A DNA stretch of 64,000 nucleotides from Tateyamaria sp. syn59 (GCF_007995245.1 NZ_VCBA01000001.1:325730-389729); one strand, 5' to 3'. Shown: positions 16,923-25,545, counted from the stretch's first letter. The notes: generated by a model not told the origin, from the sequence alone. Numbers and translations are program-made.

Positions 16923-18587
16923 TTACTCCGCTGCCACCTTCGTCTCTGGGTAGAGGGCGGCTTTGAACGGAGCGAGCCCTGTGCGGCGGTAGGTGTCGAT
17001 GAACGCCTCGTCTTCGTCGCTGCGGAGTTCCAGATACGTGTCCACGATCCGCTCGACCGCGGGCACGACCTCATCGGCTGAGAAGCCGGGACCCACGCGG
17101 TCGCCCACTTTGGCCTGCTCGGTGTGATCGCCACCCAGCGTGATCTGATAGTTCTCGACACCAGCACGGTCGAGACCAAGGATGCCGATATGGCCCACAT
17201 GATGGTGCCCGCAGGCGTTGATGCAGCCCGAGATCTTGATCTTCAGCTGACCGATATCATGCTCGCGCTTCAGGTCGTCAAAAGCCGTCGCGATCTCTTG
17301 CGCAATCGGGATCGACCGGGCTGTGGCCAGCGCGCAGTAGTCCATGCCCGGGCAGGCGATGATGTCGCTGATCAGCCCGATATTGGCGGTCGCCAGCCCC
17401 TCGGCTTTCAGAGCCGAATAGATCGACGGCAGCGATGCCTTGTGCACATGCGGCAGGATCACGTTCTGCTCGTGGCTGATGCGGATCTCGTCATAGCCAT
17501 AGGTCTCGGCGAGGTTCGCGATCAGGCGCATCTGCGCGGCAGAAGCGTCACCGGGCGTTTCGCCATGTTTCTTGAGGCTGATCGTGACGATAGCGTGGTC
17601 CGCGTCGCGGTGCTCGGTCACGTTGGTGTCGGTCCAAGCCCGGAAGGCCGGGTAGTGTTGCAGGGCCTGCGTGTAGGGGGCGGTATCCGCTTGCACAAAG
17701 GCGGGCGGCGCAAAATGCCCCTCGATCTCGCGCAGCATCTGCTGGTCCACGCCCGAGAACGCCTTGCGCGTCTCGACAAACCGCTCTTCGACCAAACGGC
17801 GGATCTCATCAATGCCATGCTCATGCACGGTGATCTTGATCCGCGCCTTGTACTTGTTGTCGCGGCGGCCGATTTGGTTCCAGACAGACACGATGGCCTC
17901 AAGATAAGGTAGCAAGTCAGCTTCGGGCAGGAAGTCGTTGATGACCTTGCCGATCATCGGCGTGCGGCCCAGACCACCGCCCACGATGATCTCATAGCCA
18001 CGCACGCCATCGCGCTCGACCATACGGATGCCGATGTCATGCGCCTTGGTCACGGCGCGGTCATTCGGGCTTCCGGTGATGGCGATCTTGAACTTGCGCG
18101 GCATGAACTGGAACTCGGGGTGATCCGTGGACCACTGGCGCAGCAATTCCGCCACGGGGCGCGGGTCTGCAATCTCGTCCGCGGCAGCCCCAGCAAAATG
18201 GTCGGCGGTCACGTTGCGGATCGTGTTGCCGGAGGTCTGGATGGCGTGCATCCCCACCTCCGCCAGCGCGTCCAGCATGTCCGGCACGTCCTTCAACTCG
18301 GGCCAGTTGTACTGGATGTTCTGGCGCGTGGTGAAGTGGCCGTAACCCTTGTCCCACCGCTCTGCGATGTCGGCCAGCTTGCGCATCTTGGCGGACGACA
18401 GCGTGCCATATGGGATCGCCACGCGCAGCATGTAAGCGTGCAGTTGCAGGTACAGACCGTTCATCAGGCGCAGCGGCTTGAACTCGTCCTCGGTCAGCGC
18501 GCCGGAGATGCGGCGCTCCACCTGGGCACGGAACTGACGGTTGCGTTCGGCCAGAAAGGCGGTGTCGAACTCGGAATAGCTATACAT
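16923..18587 (-). CDS. cysI: Sulfite reductase (ferredoxin/NADPH hemoprotein subunit)
   Basis: Siroheme/[4Fe-4S] enzyme making the six-electron reduction of sulfite to sulfide. The 554-residue product has two nitrite/sulfite reductase ferredoxin-like half domains (GYGHFTTRQNIQYNW; ISHEQNVILPHVHK) and the cluster/siroheme ligands C412, C418, C455 and C459 (CPGMDYC; GCINACGHHHVGHIG). The ATG at 18587 overlaps the DUF2849 stop as TGATG. No flavoprotein CysJ is nearby, so a ferredoxin or another donor is likely. Nitrite reductase activity is less likely given cysG and cysH on either side. Confidence 0.95.
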   Translation of the reverse strand: MYSYSEFDTAFLAERNRQFRAQVERRISGALTEDEFKPLRLMNGLYLQLHAYMLRVAIPYGTLSSAKMRKLADIAERWDKGYGHFTTRQNIQYNWPELKDVPDMLDALAEVGMHAIQTSGNTIRNVTADHFAGAAADEIADPRPVAELLRQWSTDHPEFQFMPRKFKIAITGSPNDRAVTKAHDIGIRMVERDGVRGYEIIVGGGLGRTPMIGKVINDFLPEADLLPYLEAIVSVWNQIGRRDNKYKARIKITVHEHGIDEIRRLVEERFVETRKAFSGVDQQMLREIEGHFAPPAFVQADTAPYTQALQHYPAFRAWTDTNVTEHRDADHAIVTISLKKHGETPGDASAAQMRLIANLAETYGYDEIRISHEQNVILPHVHKASLPSIYSALKAEGLATANIGLISDIIACPGMDYCALATARSIPIAQEIATAFDDLKREHDIGQLKIKISGCINACGHHHVGHIGILGLDRAGVENYQITLGGDHTEQAKVGDRVGPGFSADEVVPAVERIVDTYLELRSDEDEAFIDTYRRTGLAPFKAALYPETKVAAE

Positions 18588-18886
18588 CACTGCAGCTCCA
18601 CTTGCTTGCCATGGGCGTAGTTGCTGGGGCCTTTGGCCCGGAAATCTTCGCGGAAGTGGGTGGGGACCGGCTTGCCATCCTCGACGGCGACATCGGCCAG
18701 ATAGGCGCCCACGACTTCATCCACTTGCTGGGAGGCTTCGATCAGACGCAGATCGGCATCAGCCTCATCAGTCAGCACCTCGGCCTCTTCCAGCTTGCGG
18801 GTCCAACCATCAGCGGTCTGGTAGATCACGTCGCCCGCGAGCAGGTGGTTGGCGGTGACGACTTTGGGGGTAAAGGCTTTGGGCAT
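18587..18886 (-). CDS. DUF2849 protein
   Basis: A 99-residue protein of the DUF2849 family, placed between cysG and cysI as in many alphaproteobacteria. Conserved parts are VVTANHLLAGDVIYQTADGWTRKLEEAEV at the N-terminus and PTHFREDFRAKGPSNY at the C-terminus. Both ends use TGATG overlaps (with cysG upstream and cysI downstream), so expression is coupled. Its function is unknown; because it is small and always beside CysI, an assembly or electron-transfer helper is a reasonable guess. Confidence 0.92.
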   Translation of the reverse strand: MPKAFTPKVVTANHLLAGDVIYQTADGWTRKLEEAEVLTDEADADLRLIEASQQVDEVVGAYLADVAVEDGKPVPTHFREDFRAKGPSNYAHGKQVELQ

Positions 18887-20289
18887 CACTGTGCCTCCTG
18901 CATGTGGGGCATGGGAATCTCGGGGAGTGCGGCAAGTGCGGCGCGGGGTGCCAGGCCGATGAAGGTCAGGGCAGGGCCGCCAAGACCGGCTTCCGTCAGC
19001 GTCGGCTCCATCTCGGCCACGGTGGTGGACAGGACCTGCTGATCGGCACGGCTGGCGTTTTCGACAAAGGTTACGGGTGTCTCGGGATCAATCCCGTGCA
19101 TCATCAGGCGGCCCTGAATGAAGCGGGCGGACTTCTTGCCCATATAGATCGCGGCCACCTCACCGGCTTGGGCCAGCGCCTTCCAATCGTGATCCGCAAA
19201 CCCACGCGTGTCATGGCCGGTCAGCAAGCGGACGGAGGAATTGCGGCCCCGCCGCGTCAGCGACTGGCCAATGGACGCAACGGCAGCAGAGGCGGCGGTG
19301 ATGCCCGGCACGATGTGATACTCTACACCGGCCTCGGTCACGGCCTCGATTTCCTCGTCGAGACGGCCAAAGACGGTGGCATCGCCGGATTTCAGACGCA
19401 CAACCTGCGCACCTTTGACGCCATGTTCAACGATCAGGTCGTTGATGGTCTCTTGCGGGGTCGAGGGGCCAAACGCCTCCTTGCCCACATCGATCATGGT
19501 CGCCTCGCGGCGGGCCAGTTCGAGGATTTCCTTGGAAATCAGACGGTCGTAGATCACCACATCCGCCTCATCCAGCGCCTTGCGCGCCTTCAACGTCAGC
19601 AGTTCGGGATCACCCGGACCGGCGCCGACAAAGGCGACATGACCCTTGCGCGCATCACGCATCAGGTGATCGGCCAGCAGATCATCAAGTGCAGGCTGCA
19701 CAGCCTCTTCGCCTGCGCTCATCGCCTTGGGACCGGCGTTGAAATAGTAGTCGCGCCAGAAGTCACGGCGCGGGCGGCCAAAGGGCAGTGCGTCTGCGGC
19801 CTTGCGGAACGCCTTGCCGATGCGGGCGAGGGTGCCGAGCGACGTGGGCAAACGCTCTTCCAGATCGGCCTTGATCGCGCGGGCCAGAACGGGGGCGGCC
19901 CCTTCGGTGCCGATGGCAACAGTGACGGGGTCGCGGTCCACGATGGCGGGGGTGATGAACTGGCTGTCGGCGAGATTGTCGACGATGTTCACCAGCGCGC
20001 CGTCCGCATGGGCGATGGCCGCGGTGCGCTTGTCTTCGGCGTCGTCCTCATCCGCGGCATAGAAGAGGGCGGCGCACAGCGCATCACCCGGCTCCATCGC
20101 GCGGTTGATCAGGCGCAGCTTGCCTTCGCTGGCCCATGCCTTGATCTGATCATCGGCCTCAGGCGCGAACACCGTGATATGCGCCGTCGTCTTCATCAGC
20201 AGGCGCAACTTGGCCAAGGCCGCATCGCCGCCACCGGACAGCACGATCCGGCGGCCTGCCGTGTTCAAGAAGATGGGAAAGTGGTTCAT
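18886..20289 (-). CDS. cysG: Siroheme synthase (CysG)
   Basis: Trifunctional enzyme making siroheme from uroporphyrinogen III for CysI. The 467-residue product has an N-terminal NAD-binding dehydrogenase/ferrochelatase domain (FPIFLNTAGRRIVLSGGGDAALAKLRLL) and a middle dimerisation part. The C-terminal methyltransferase has VAFVGAGPGDPELLTLKARKAL, VVRLKSGDATVFGR and the VPGITAASA block. The N-terminal Rossmann motif is GGGDAALAK where E. coli has GGGxVAxRK, the usual alphaproteobacterial variation. It is the first gene of the cys operon, divergent from the Lrp-type regulator. Confidence 0.95.
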   Translation of the reverse strand: MNHFPIFLNTAGRRIVLSGGGDAALAKLRLLMKTTAHITVFAPEADDQIKAWASEGKLRLINRAMEPGDALCAALFYAADEDDAEDKRTAAIAHADGALVNIVDNLADSQFITPAIVDRDPVTVAIGTEGAAPVLARAIKADLEERLPTSLGTLARIGKAFRKAADALPFGRPRRDFWRDYYFNAGPKAMSAGEEAVQPALDDLLADHLMRDARKGHVAFVGAGPGDPELLTLKARKALDEADVVIYDRLISKEILELARREATMIDVGKEAFGPSTPQETINDLIVEHGVKGAQVVRLKSGDATVFGRLDEEIEAVTEAGVEYHIVPGITAASAAVASIGQSLTRRGRNSSVRLLTGHDTRGFADHDWKALAQAGEVAAIYMGKKSARFIQGRLMMHGIDPETPVTFVENASRADQQVLSTTVAEMEPTLTEAGLGGPALTFIGLAPRAALAALPEIPMPHMQEAQ

Positions 20290-20429
20290 CTGGGCCTCGA
20301 TCCGCGAAAACTGACCCTCAATATAGGAAAATTTCCCCCTTTGACGCTAGACAGCGGCGCAGATAAGGATGATTGTTCTGTCTCAATGCAGGTGCAGAAC
20401 GCCTGTTTCCTGAATCGGAGCGCTTTGGA
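20290..20429. promoter_or_regulatory. Divergent cysG / Lrp-regulator promoter region
   Basis: The 140-base gap holds a near-palindrome GGAAAATTTCCC (20326-20337). On the plus strand TTGACG (20341-20346) stands 17 bases before TAAGGA. On the minus strand TATATT could be the cysG -10. Such overlap is what an Lrp-type autoregulator controlling both directions would need. Motif matches are approximate. Confidence 0.4.
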
Positions 20430-20897
20430 ATGTCTGTTCGCATCGACGACGTGGATCGCAAAATTCTGGCCGAGCTACAGCGCGACGCCAGCCAATCACT
20501 GGACGATATCGCCAAGGCGGTGGGGTCGTCGAAGACGCCCGTGTGGAACCGGATTCGCAAGTTGAGAGAGGCCGGTGTGGTGGGCCAGCAGACGGTCGTT
20601 CTGGACGCCGAGGCGCTGGGGTTCGAGGCCTGTTTCTTTGTGCTGATCCGCACGTCCGAACACGAGGCGGACTGGCAGGCCAAGTTCCTGCAGGCCCTGC
20701 GGGACAGGCCCGAGGTGCAGGAGGCGCACCGCCTTGCAGGCGACATCGACTACATCCTGAAGGTCCGCGTGAAAAATGCCCGCGCCTATGACGCCTTCTA
20801 TCAGGCCCTTATCTCCGAGGTCCGCGTGCACAACGTCACCGCGCTTCTGTCGATGGAAGAGATCAAGTCCACCACGATGCTCCCGCTGGAGACGTGA
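20430..20897 (+). CDS. Lrp/AsnC family transcriptional regulator
   Basis: A 155-residue regulator with the classical layout: N-terminal winged HTH (IDDVDRKILAELQRDASQSLDDIAKAVGSSKTPVWNRIRKLREAGVV) and C-terminal RAM ligand domain (HRLAGDIDYILKVRVKNARAYDAFYQALIS). The ATG at 20430 has CGGAG 9 bases upstream and fits the family start. It is divergent from the cys operon, so control of cysteine/sulfur assimilation in response to an amino acid is likely; the ligand is not visible from sequence. Confidence 0.93.
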   Translation: MSVRIDDVDRKILAELQRDASQSLDDIAKAVGSSKTPVWNRIRKLREAGVVGQQTVVLDAEALGFEACFFVLIRTSEHEADWQAKFLQALRDRPEVQEAHRLAGDIDYILKVRVKNARAYDAFYQALISEVRVHNVTALLSMEEIKSTTMLPLET

Positions 20898-21002
20898 TCC
20901 AATTGCGCGCTGCCGCGCATGATTTATTCAGCCAGTGGTAAAGCGACGCTTTGTTTTTAGCGCTGTGTTGGTTGTGCCGTTTGGATGTTCTGCTGAGAGG
21001 TC

Positions 21003-21122
21003 GTTTAGGGCGCAATGCGTCCTAAACAGACTTGTTCGAGGGTGAGGTGAGTCGCGCCCGCATCAAGGACAAGCGGCGCACAGCGCCGTCGCTGCGCGAT
21101 CCTTGACCCGGTCACGACTCAC
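21003..21122. other. Hairpin plus nested 76-base inverted-repeat structure
   Basis: GTTTAGGGCGC/GCGTCCTAAAC (21003-21027) is followed by three nested arms. These are GTGAGTCG/CGACTCAC (21047-21054, 21115-21122), TCAAGGA/TCCTTGA (21063-21069, 21100-21106) and CGGCG/CGCCG (21074-21088). The outer right arm contains the stop codon of the P450 gene. It could be a 3'-end RNA structure for the convergent transcripts. Confidence 0.55.
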
Positions 21123-22282
21123 GCGGTCGACACGATCAGCCGGTCGAGTTTGTGGAAGTGGTAGCTGTCGGCGTAGACGGGCGGCTCTGTGATCTTGAGG
21201 TCCGGCAGCGCCTCAAACAGCATCGGCAGCGCGATCTGCATCTCAAGCCTTGCCAGTGGAGCGCCCACGCAGAAGTGCAAGCCTCCGCCAAAGGCCACAT
21301 GCGCGTTCTTCACTCGGCCCGGATCGAACTGATCAGGCCGGTCAAAAACAGCAGGATCACGCCCAGCAGCCCCCAACATCAGCGCAATCTCGTCGCCGGG
21401 ACCAAGGCTATGCCCACCCACCTCGATCGGCTCATAGACATGCCGCGTGAACATGTGCAGCGGCGGGTCAAACCGCATGACCTCCTCGACACACCGCTCC
21501 GGGTTGGCCAGTGCCTTGGCAGGGCCGTAGTCCGCCAGCGCCTTCACCGCATTGCCCAGGGAATGCACCGTCGCCTCGTGCCCCGCATTCAAAAGCAGCA
21601 CACAGGTCCCGATCATCTCTTCCCGGCTGAGCGTCTCGCCCCCATCCTCTGCCGCGATCAACTCGGTGATCAGATCGTCGCGGGGGTCCCCACGCCGCTC
21701 TTCGATGTAGCCGCTCAGGAAAGCCGAGAACTCCCCCGCCGCCGCATTCGCCGCCTCCTCGATGACCCGATCACGCCCCGCCTGATACATCGCCACCATC
21801 GCCGCCGACCAGCGCAGCAGGTCCGGCCCCATCTCCTCCGGTACGCCCAAAAGCCGCGCGATCACGCGCACCGGCACCAGCTGGCAATAAGTCGGGATCA
21901 GGTCAAACGGCCCCTCCGGCAAGCCCGCCAGCAACTCCGCACAGATGGCACGAATATCCCCCTCCAGCCCAGCAATCCGGCGCGAGGTAAAGGCATGCAG
22001 CACCAAGCGGCGCAAGCGCGTATGCTCCGGCGGCTCCAACTCCAAAAGCGAATACCGCTCCACCGCATCGAAATCTGCCAAGTGCGGCGCAGCCGCCCCA
22101 CGCCCCGGCACAGCCCGGCCCAACCGACGATCCCGCAACAACGCATGCACCGTCGCATGATCAAAGGCCGCGTGCATCCCGTAGTCCTGCCAATACGTGA
22201 CCGGCCCCTCCGCCCGCGCACGGTCGTAAAAGGTATAGGGATCCTGAACAAAGGCGGGGTCGTGGGGGGACTGGATCAACAT
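21119..22282 (-). CDS. Cytochrome P450
   Basis: Heme-thiolate monooxygenase, 387 residues, soluble bacterial class. It shows the I-helix LLNAGHEATVHS (A-G-x-E-A-T), the K-helix E-x-x-R in EEVMRFDPP, and the heme-binding FGGGLHFCVGAPLARLE with axial C338. The ATG at 22282 gives MLIQSPHDPAF, a normal bacterial P450 beginning; the frame stays open far upstream but that part is antisense to dctB. No ferredoxin or ferredoxin reductase gene is adjacent, so redox partners come from elsewhere. Substrate unknown. It is divergent from dctB. Confidence 0.94.
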   Translation of the reverse strand: MLIQSPHDPAFVQDPYTFYDRARAEGPVTYWQDYGMHAAFDHATVHALLRDRRLGRAVPGRGAAAPHLADFDAVERYSLLELEPPEHTRLRRLVLHAFTSRRIAGLEGDIRAICAELLAGLPEGPFDLIPTYCQLVPVRVIARLLGVPEEMGPDLLRWSAAMVAMYQAGRDRVIEEAANAAAGEFSAFLSGYIEERRGDPRDDLITELIAAEDGGETLSREEMIGTCVLLLNAGHEATVHSLGNAVKALADYGPAKALANPERCVEEVMRFDPPLHMFTRHVYEPIEVGGHSLGPGDEIALMLGAAGRDPAVFDRPDQFDPGRVKNAHVAFGGGLHFCVGAPLARLEMQIALPMLFEALPDLKITEPPVYADSYHFHKLDRLIVSTA

Positions 22283-22348
22283 CGGCCAACATGTCTCAGG
22301 CCCGCGCCGCCTTGGCAAGCGGCAAGGGGCGGGGCTAGGGTGCGCGCC

Positions 22349-24082
22349 ATGTCGAACGGGTATGTCAGACGGATCAGCGTTGTGCTGGGCTTCATTGCGC
22401 TTGTCGCCGCCGCCTCGGCGGGGGTCTGGCGCTACGGCTACTTCCAGGCGCTCGACCAACTGGCGCGCCAGGGGCAATCCGACCTGGCCCTCGCCTCCGA
22501 CCGGCTGACGGGGCAACTCCAACGCTACCGCGAACTGGCAGTACTTGTGGCCGACCACCCCCGCGTCGCCGCGGCCCTTGCGGGCGAGGATACTTCCCAA
22601 ACCGAAGAGCTGTTCCTGACCATCGCGGACAAGACGGCAGCGCAGGACATCCGGCTGACGGATGCAAACGGCCTGATCCTCGCCGCCGCACGGCCTGGCG
22701 TGCCGGGGCTCGACATCGGCCCGCTGGTCCAGCGCGCGGCTCAGGGCGCACTCGGCTGGGGCAACGGACGGACGGGGCAGGGCACACGGGTCTTCGCCTA
22801 TGCCGCGCCCGTCTTCAACAACCGGTCCGACGTGGTGGGTACGGTGGTCGTCACCGTCGACCTCGCCGGCATCGAATGGGACTGGGTCGGCTCCAACCCG
22901 GCCGTCTTCTTCACCGACGCACGCGACCGTGTCTTCATCACCAACCGCTCCGAAATCGTCTATTGGCAACGCTCCGAAACGGGGGCCGAACTCAAGCCCA
23001 CTGACGGCCCGGCATTGCCCTTTGACAGCTACGAACTTGGGCGGCACGAGGTCTGGCAACTGGGCTGGGGGCCGTACCTGCCGCAAAACGCGCTGCACCT
23101 TGTCCGCCCGCTCCCGGTCATCGGCATGACGGGCGAGGCGCTGGTGGACGTCGCCCCCGCCCGCCGCCTCGCCACGCTACAGGCCGCTGCGGTCGCCGGG
23201 CTCTGCCTCGCCTTCGGCGCGCTCCTGTTCCTCGCCACCGAACGGCGGCGCACATTGGCCGAGGCCAACGCCTTGCTCGAAGCCCGCGTGACCGAACGCA
23301 CAGCGGAACTCTCGGACACCAACGCAAGGCTGAGACGCGAGGCCGAGGAACGGGAAGAAGCCCAAACCGCACTCGCACGCGCCCAAGCCGACCTTGTCCA
23401 GGCGGGCAAACTCAGCGCGCTTGGCCAGATGAGCGCGGGGCTTAGCCACGAACTCAACCAGCCGCTCATGGCCATCCAGACCTATGCGGACAACGCGCAG
23501 GCGTTCCTCGACCGCGACAAACCCGACCGTGCAGGCGACAACCTGAACCGCATCGCCGACATGGCCCGCCGCATGGGCCGCATCATCAAGAACCTGCGCG
23601 CCTTCTCGCGGCAGGAAAGCGAGCCAGCGGTGCGTGTGGACCTTGTCCACGTGATCCAAAGCGCCGTCGAACTCACCACGCCCCGCATCCGCAACGAAGA
23701 CGTCACACTGACCCTCGACTTGCCTCAAACCCCCATCTGGGTCTCGGGCGGCGAGGTGCGGCTGGGCCAGGTTTTCGTCAACCTCATCTCCAACGCCATC
23801 GACGCCATGGCGGGCCGCGACACACGCCACCTGACGATCACGGTCCAAAACACCTCCGTCACCATCGCCGACACCGGCCCGGGCATCGAAACGCCCGACC
23901 GCGTCTTCGACCCGTTCTATTCCACCAAAGAGGTCGGCGCGTCCGAAGGCATGGGGCTGGGCCTTTCCATCTCCTACGGCATCATCCAGGGCTTCGGCGG
24001 CGAGATCCACGGGGTCAACGGCCCGCATGGCGCTGTTTTCACGGTAGATCTGCAACCCTGGACGCAAGAGGTCGCTGCATGA
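22349..24082 (+). CDS. dctB: DctB-like sensor histidine kinase
   Basis: Membrane sensor for C4-dicarboxylates. The 577-residue product has a first membrane helix (ISVVLGFIALVAAASAGVW), then a periplasmic double-PAS-like sensor region of about 250 residues. A second membrane helix (LQAAAVAGLCLAFGALLFLA), a coiled linker and a kinase core follow. The H-box is GLSHELNQPLMAIQTYADNA with H367. The N, G1 and G2 boxes are FVNLISNAIDAM, IADTGPGI and GASEGMGLGLSIS. The ATG at 22349 is chosen because it directly precedes the first membrane helix. Its stop overlaps dctD (ATGA), and dctPQM follows. Confidence 0.94.
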   Translation: MSNGYVRRISVVLGFIALVAAASAGVWRYGYFQALDQLARQGQSDLALASDRLTGQLQRYRELAVLVADHPRVAAALAGEDTSQTEELFLTIADKTAAQDIRLTDANGLILAAARPGVPGLDIGPLVQRAAQGALGWGNGRTGQGTRVFAYAAPVFNNRSDVVGTVVVTVDLAGIEWDWVGSNPAVFFTDARDRVFITNRSEIVYWQRSETGAELKPTDGPALPFDSYELGRHEVWQLGWGPYLPQNALHLVRPLPVIGMTGEALVDVAPARRLATLQAAAVAGLCLAFGALLFLATERRRTLAEANALLEARVTERTAELSDTNARLRREAEEREEAQTALARAQADLVQAGKLSALGQMSAGLSHELNQPLMAIQTYADNAQAFLDRDKPDRAGDNLNRIADMARRMGRIIKNLRAFSRQESEPAVRVDLVHVIQSAVELTTPRIRNEDVTLTLDLPQTPIWVSGGEVRLGQVFVNLISNAIDAMAGRDTRHLTITVQNTSVTIADTGPGIETPDRVFDPFYSTKEVGASEGMGLGLSISYGIIQGFGGEIHGVNGPHGAVFTVDLQPWTQEVAA

Positions 24083-25308
24083 CCACCAAGGTGCTGCTGG
24101 TCGATGACGACGCCGCCGTGCGCGACGCGCTGGCCCAAACGCTGGAACTGGCGGACTACGAACCGATCCCGGCGGGCAGCTTCATCGTCGCCAAGGACCA
24201 CATCGCAAGTGACTTCGACGGGGTGATCCTGTCCGACATCCGCATGCCCGGCCGCGACGGCTTCCACCTGCTGGCCCACACCCGCAAGATCGACGCCGAC
24301 CTGCCCGTGATCCTGCTCACGGGCGAGGGCGACATTCCCATGGCGGTGCAGGCGATGCGCGACGGCGCGTTCGGTTTCCTCGAAAAACCCTGCGCCCCCA
24401 ATGAATTATTGGCTGTCCTTGAACGCGCGCTCAAAACCCGCGCCCTTGTCCTCGAAAACCGCCGCCTGCGCCAACTGGTCGAAAGCGGCGACCCGGCGGC
24501 GCGCATGCTGTTCGGCGAATCCGAACTGGCCGAGGGCCTGCGCGACCGCGTCCGCCTGCTCGCACCACTGGAGACCGAAGTCCTCGTCACCGGCGCCCCT
24601 GGCTGCGGCATTTCCAAAGTGGCCGAGGTTATTCACCTCTCCTCTCTCCGCTCCAAAGCCCCCTTCGTCAAACGCGCCGCCGCCGATCTGCGCCCCGGCG
24701 CATTGGCCGAGGCGATGGACACGGCCAAGGGCGGCAGCCTGTTCCTCGACGAGATCACCCAACTGCCCCACGCCAGCCAGCTTGCCCTGCTCGAAGCGTT
24801 GGAGGCCAGCACCGACCCGCGCCTCATCGCGGGCAGCACGCGCAATCTCGGCTCCGCCGTGGAAGAAGGCGCGCTGAACGCCGATCTCTACTACAAGATC
24901 GAACTCTTCCCGATCCGCATACCATCCTTGCGCGAACGGCCCGAGGACATCCCGATCCTCTTCCGCCACTATGTCGCCCAAGCCGCCGAGCAGGCCGGGC
25001 TTACCGCGCCCGAGGTGGCACCGGATCACATGGCCGCCCTCATGGCGCGCGACTGGCCCGGCAACGCCCGGTCCCTGATGAGCGCCGCCATGCGGTTCGT
25101 GCTGGGCATGCCGGAAGATGCGTCCAAAGCCGTGGATCTCGGCCTCGCCGAACAGATGGCCCGCGTGGAACGCTCTTTGCTTGTCGCAGCACTTGGGCGG
25201 CAGAATGGTCATGCCAGCGCCGCGGCAGAGGCGCTGAAGCTGCCGCGCAAGACGTTCTACGACAAGCTGAAGAAATACGGGATTCGGGCAGAAGACTACC
25301 GGCGCTAA
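24079..25308 (+). CDS. dctD: DctD-like response regulator with degenerate AAA+ domain
   Basis: A 409-residue partner of DctB. The receiver is intact (D53 phosphoacceptor in SDIRMPG; K103). The central domain aligns with NtrC-family AAA+ but is broken. Where the Walker A GETGTGKE is expected it reads GAPGCGIS (172-179), so the lysine is Ile. The stretch that should carry the sigma54-contacting GAFTGA loop (about 200-218) is simply absent, the protein going from AADLRP to the GGSLFLDEI Walker B. The C-terminus has the Fis-type HTH (SAAAEALKLPRKTFYDKLKKYGI). It probably binds DNA but cannot remodel sigma54; a similar loss is known for Rhodobacter capsulatus NtrC. Confidence 0.93.
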   Translation: MTTKVLLVDDDAAVRDALAQTLELADYEPIPAGSFIVAKDHIASDFDGVILSDIRMPGRDGFHLLAHTRKIDADLPVILLTGEGDIPMAVQAMRDGAFGFLEKPCAPNELLAVLERALKTRALVLENRRLRQLVESGDPAARMLFGESELAEGLRDRVRLLAPLETEVLVTGAPGCGISKVAEVIHLSSLRSKAPFVKRAAADLRPGALAEAMDTAKGGSLFLDEITQLPHASQLALLEALEASTDPRLIAGSTRNLGSAVEEGALNADLYYKIELFPIRIPSLRERPEDIPILFRHYVAQAAEQAGLTAPEVAPDHMAALMARDWPGNARSLMSAAMRFVLGMPEDASKAVDLGLAEQMARVERSLLVAALGRQNGHASAAAEALKLPRKTFYDKLKKYGIRAEDYRR

Positions 25309-25380
25309 CACTGTGTGGAAATCCGCACAGTGTTGCGTGGTGCAGTGCGAAAATCCGCACAAAGCCGTGATGCGCAACAC
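25307..25380. promoter_or_regulatory. Nested inverted repeats after dctD, putative DctD operators
   Basis: AACACTGTGTGG-AAAT-CCGCACAGTGTT (25307-25334, 11 of 12 paired) is followed by GTGCG-AAAAT-CCGCAC around 25346-25360. Both are framed by GTGTTGCG (25330-25337) and CGCAACAC (25373-25380). The element AAATCCGCACA occurs twice. The placement between dctD and dctP suits an activator binding array. Confidence 0.5.
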
Positions 25381-25495
25381 CTAAGTCACTTTAAGTACAA
25401 GTTCCAGGGGTCTGAAAAGGTACTAAAAGTATGCCCTTCCGAAACGTAAACAAAAAGAAAACGTGAACCCCACCGTACGGTCTGCTTTTCTCCGG

Positions 25496-25545
25496 ATCGC
25501 TGTCCCCGCGGGGACACCACCTGACGTCCCCGCGGGGACAGCGAT
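25496..25545. promoter_or_regulatory. 50-base perfect palindrome in the dctP leader
   Basis: Arms of 20 bases (25496-25515 and 25526-25545) are exact reverse complements around a 10-base spacer. Each arm itself contains the palindrome GTCCCCGCGGGGAC. It ends 30 bases before the dctP ATG and has no T-run after it, so it is an operator pair or a leader RNA stem rather than a simple terminator. Confidence 0.65.

Noticed and set aside
21152-22348. Long N-terminal extension of dctB
   Set aside because: It is antisense to the P450; the DctB membrane helix starts right after the ATG at 22349.
22283-23098. N-terminal extension making the P450 about 660 residues
   Set aside because: The extension overlaps dctB on the other strand and is Pro/Arg-rich; the family start is MLIQSPHDPAF at 22282.
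25496-25545. Possible CRISPR or phage operator array
   Set aside because: Only two arms exist, no spacer series and no cas or phage genes nearby.
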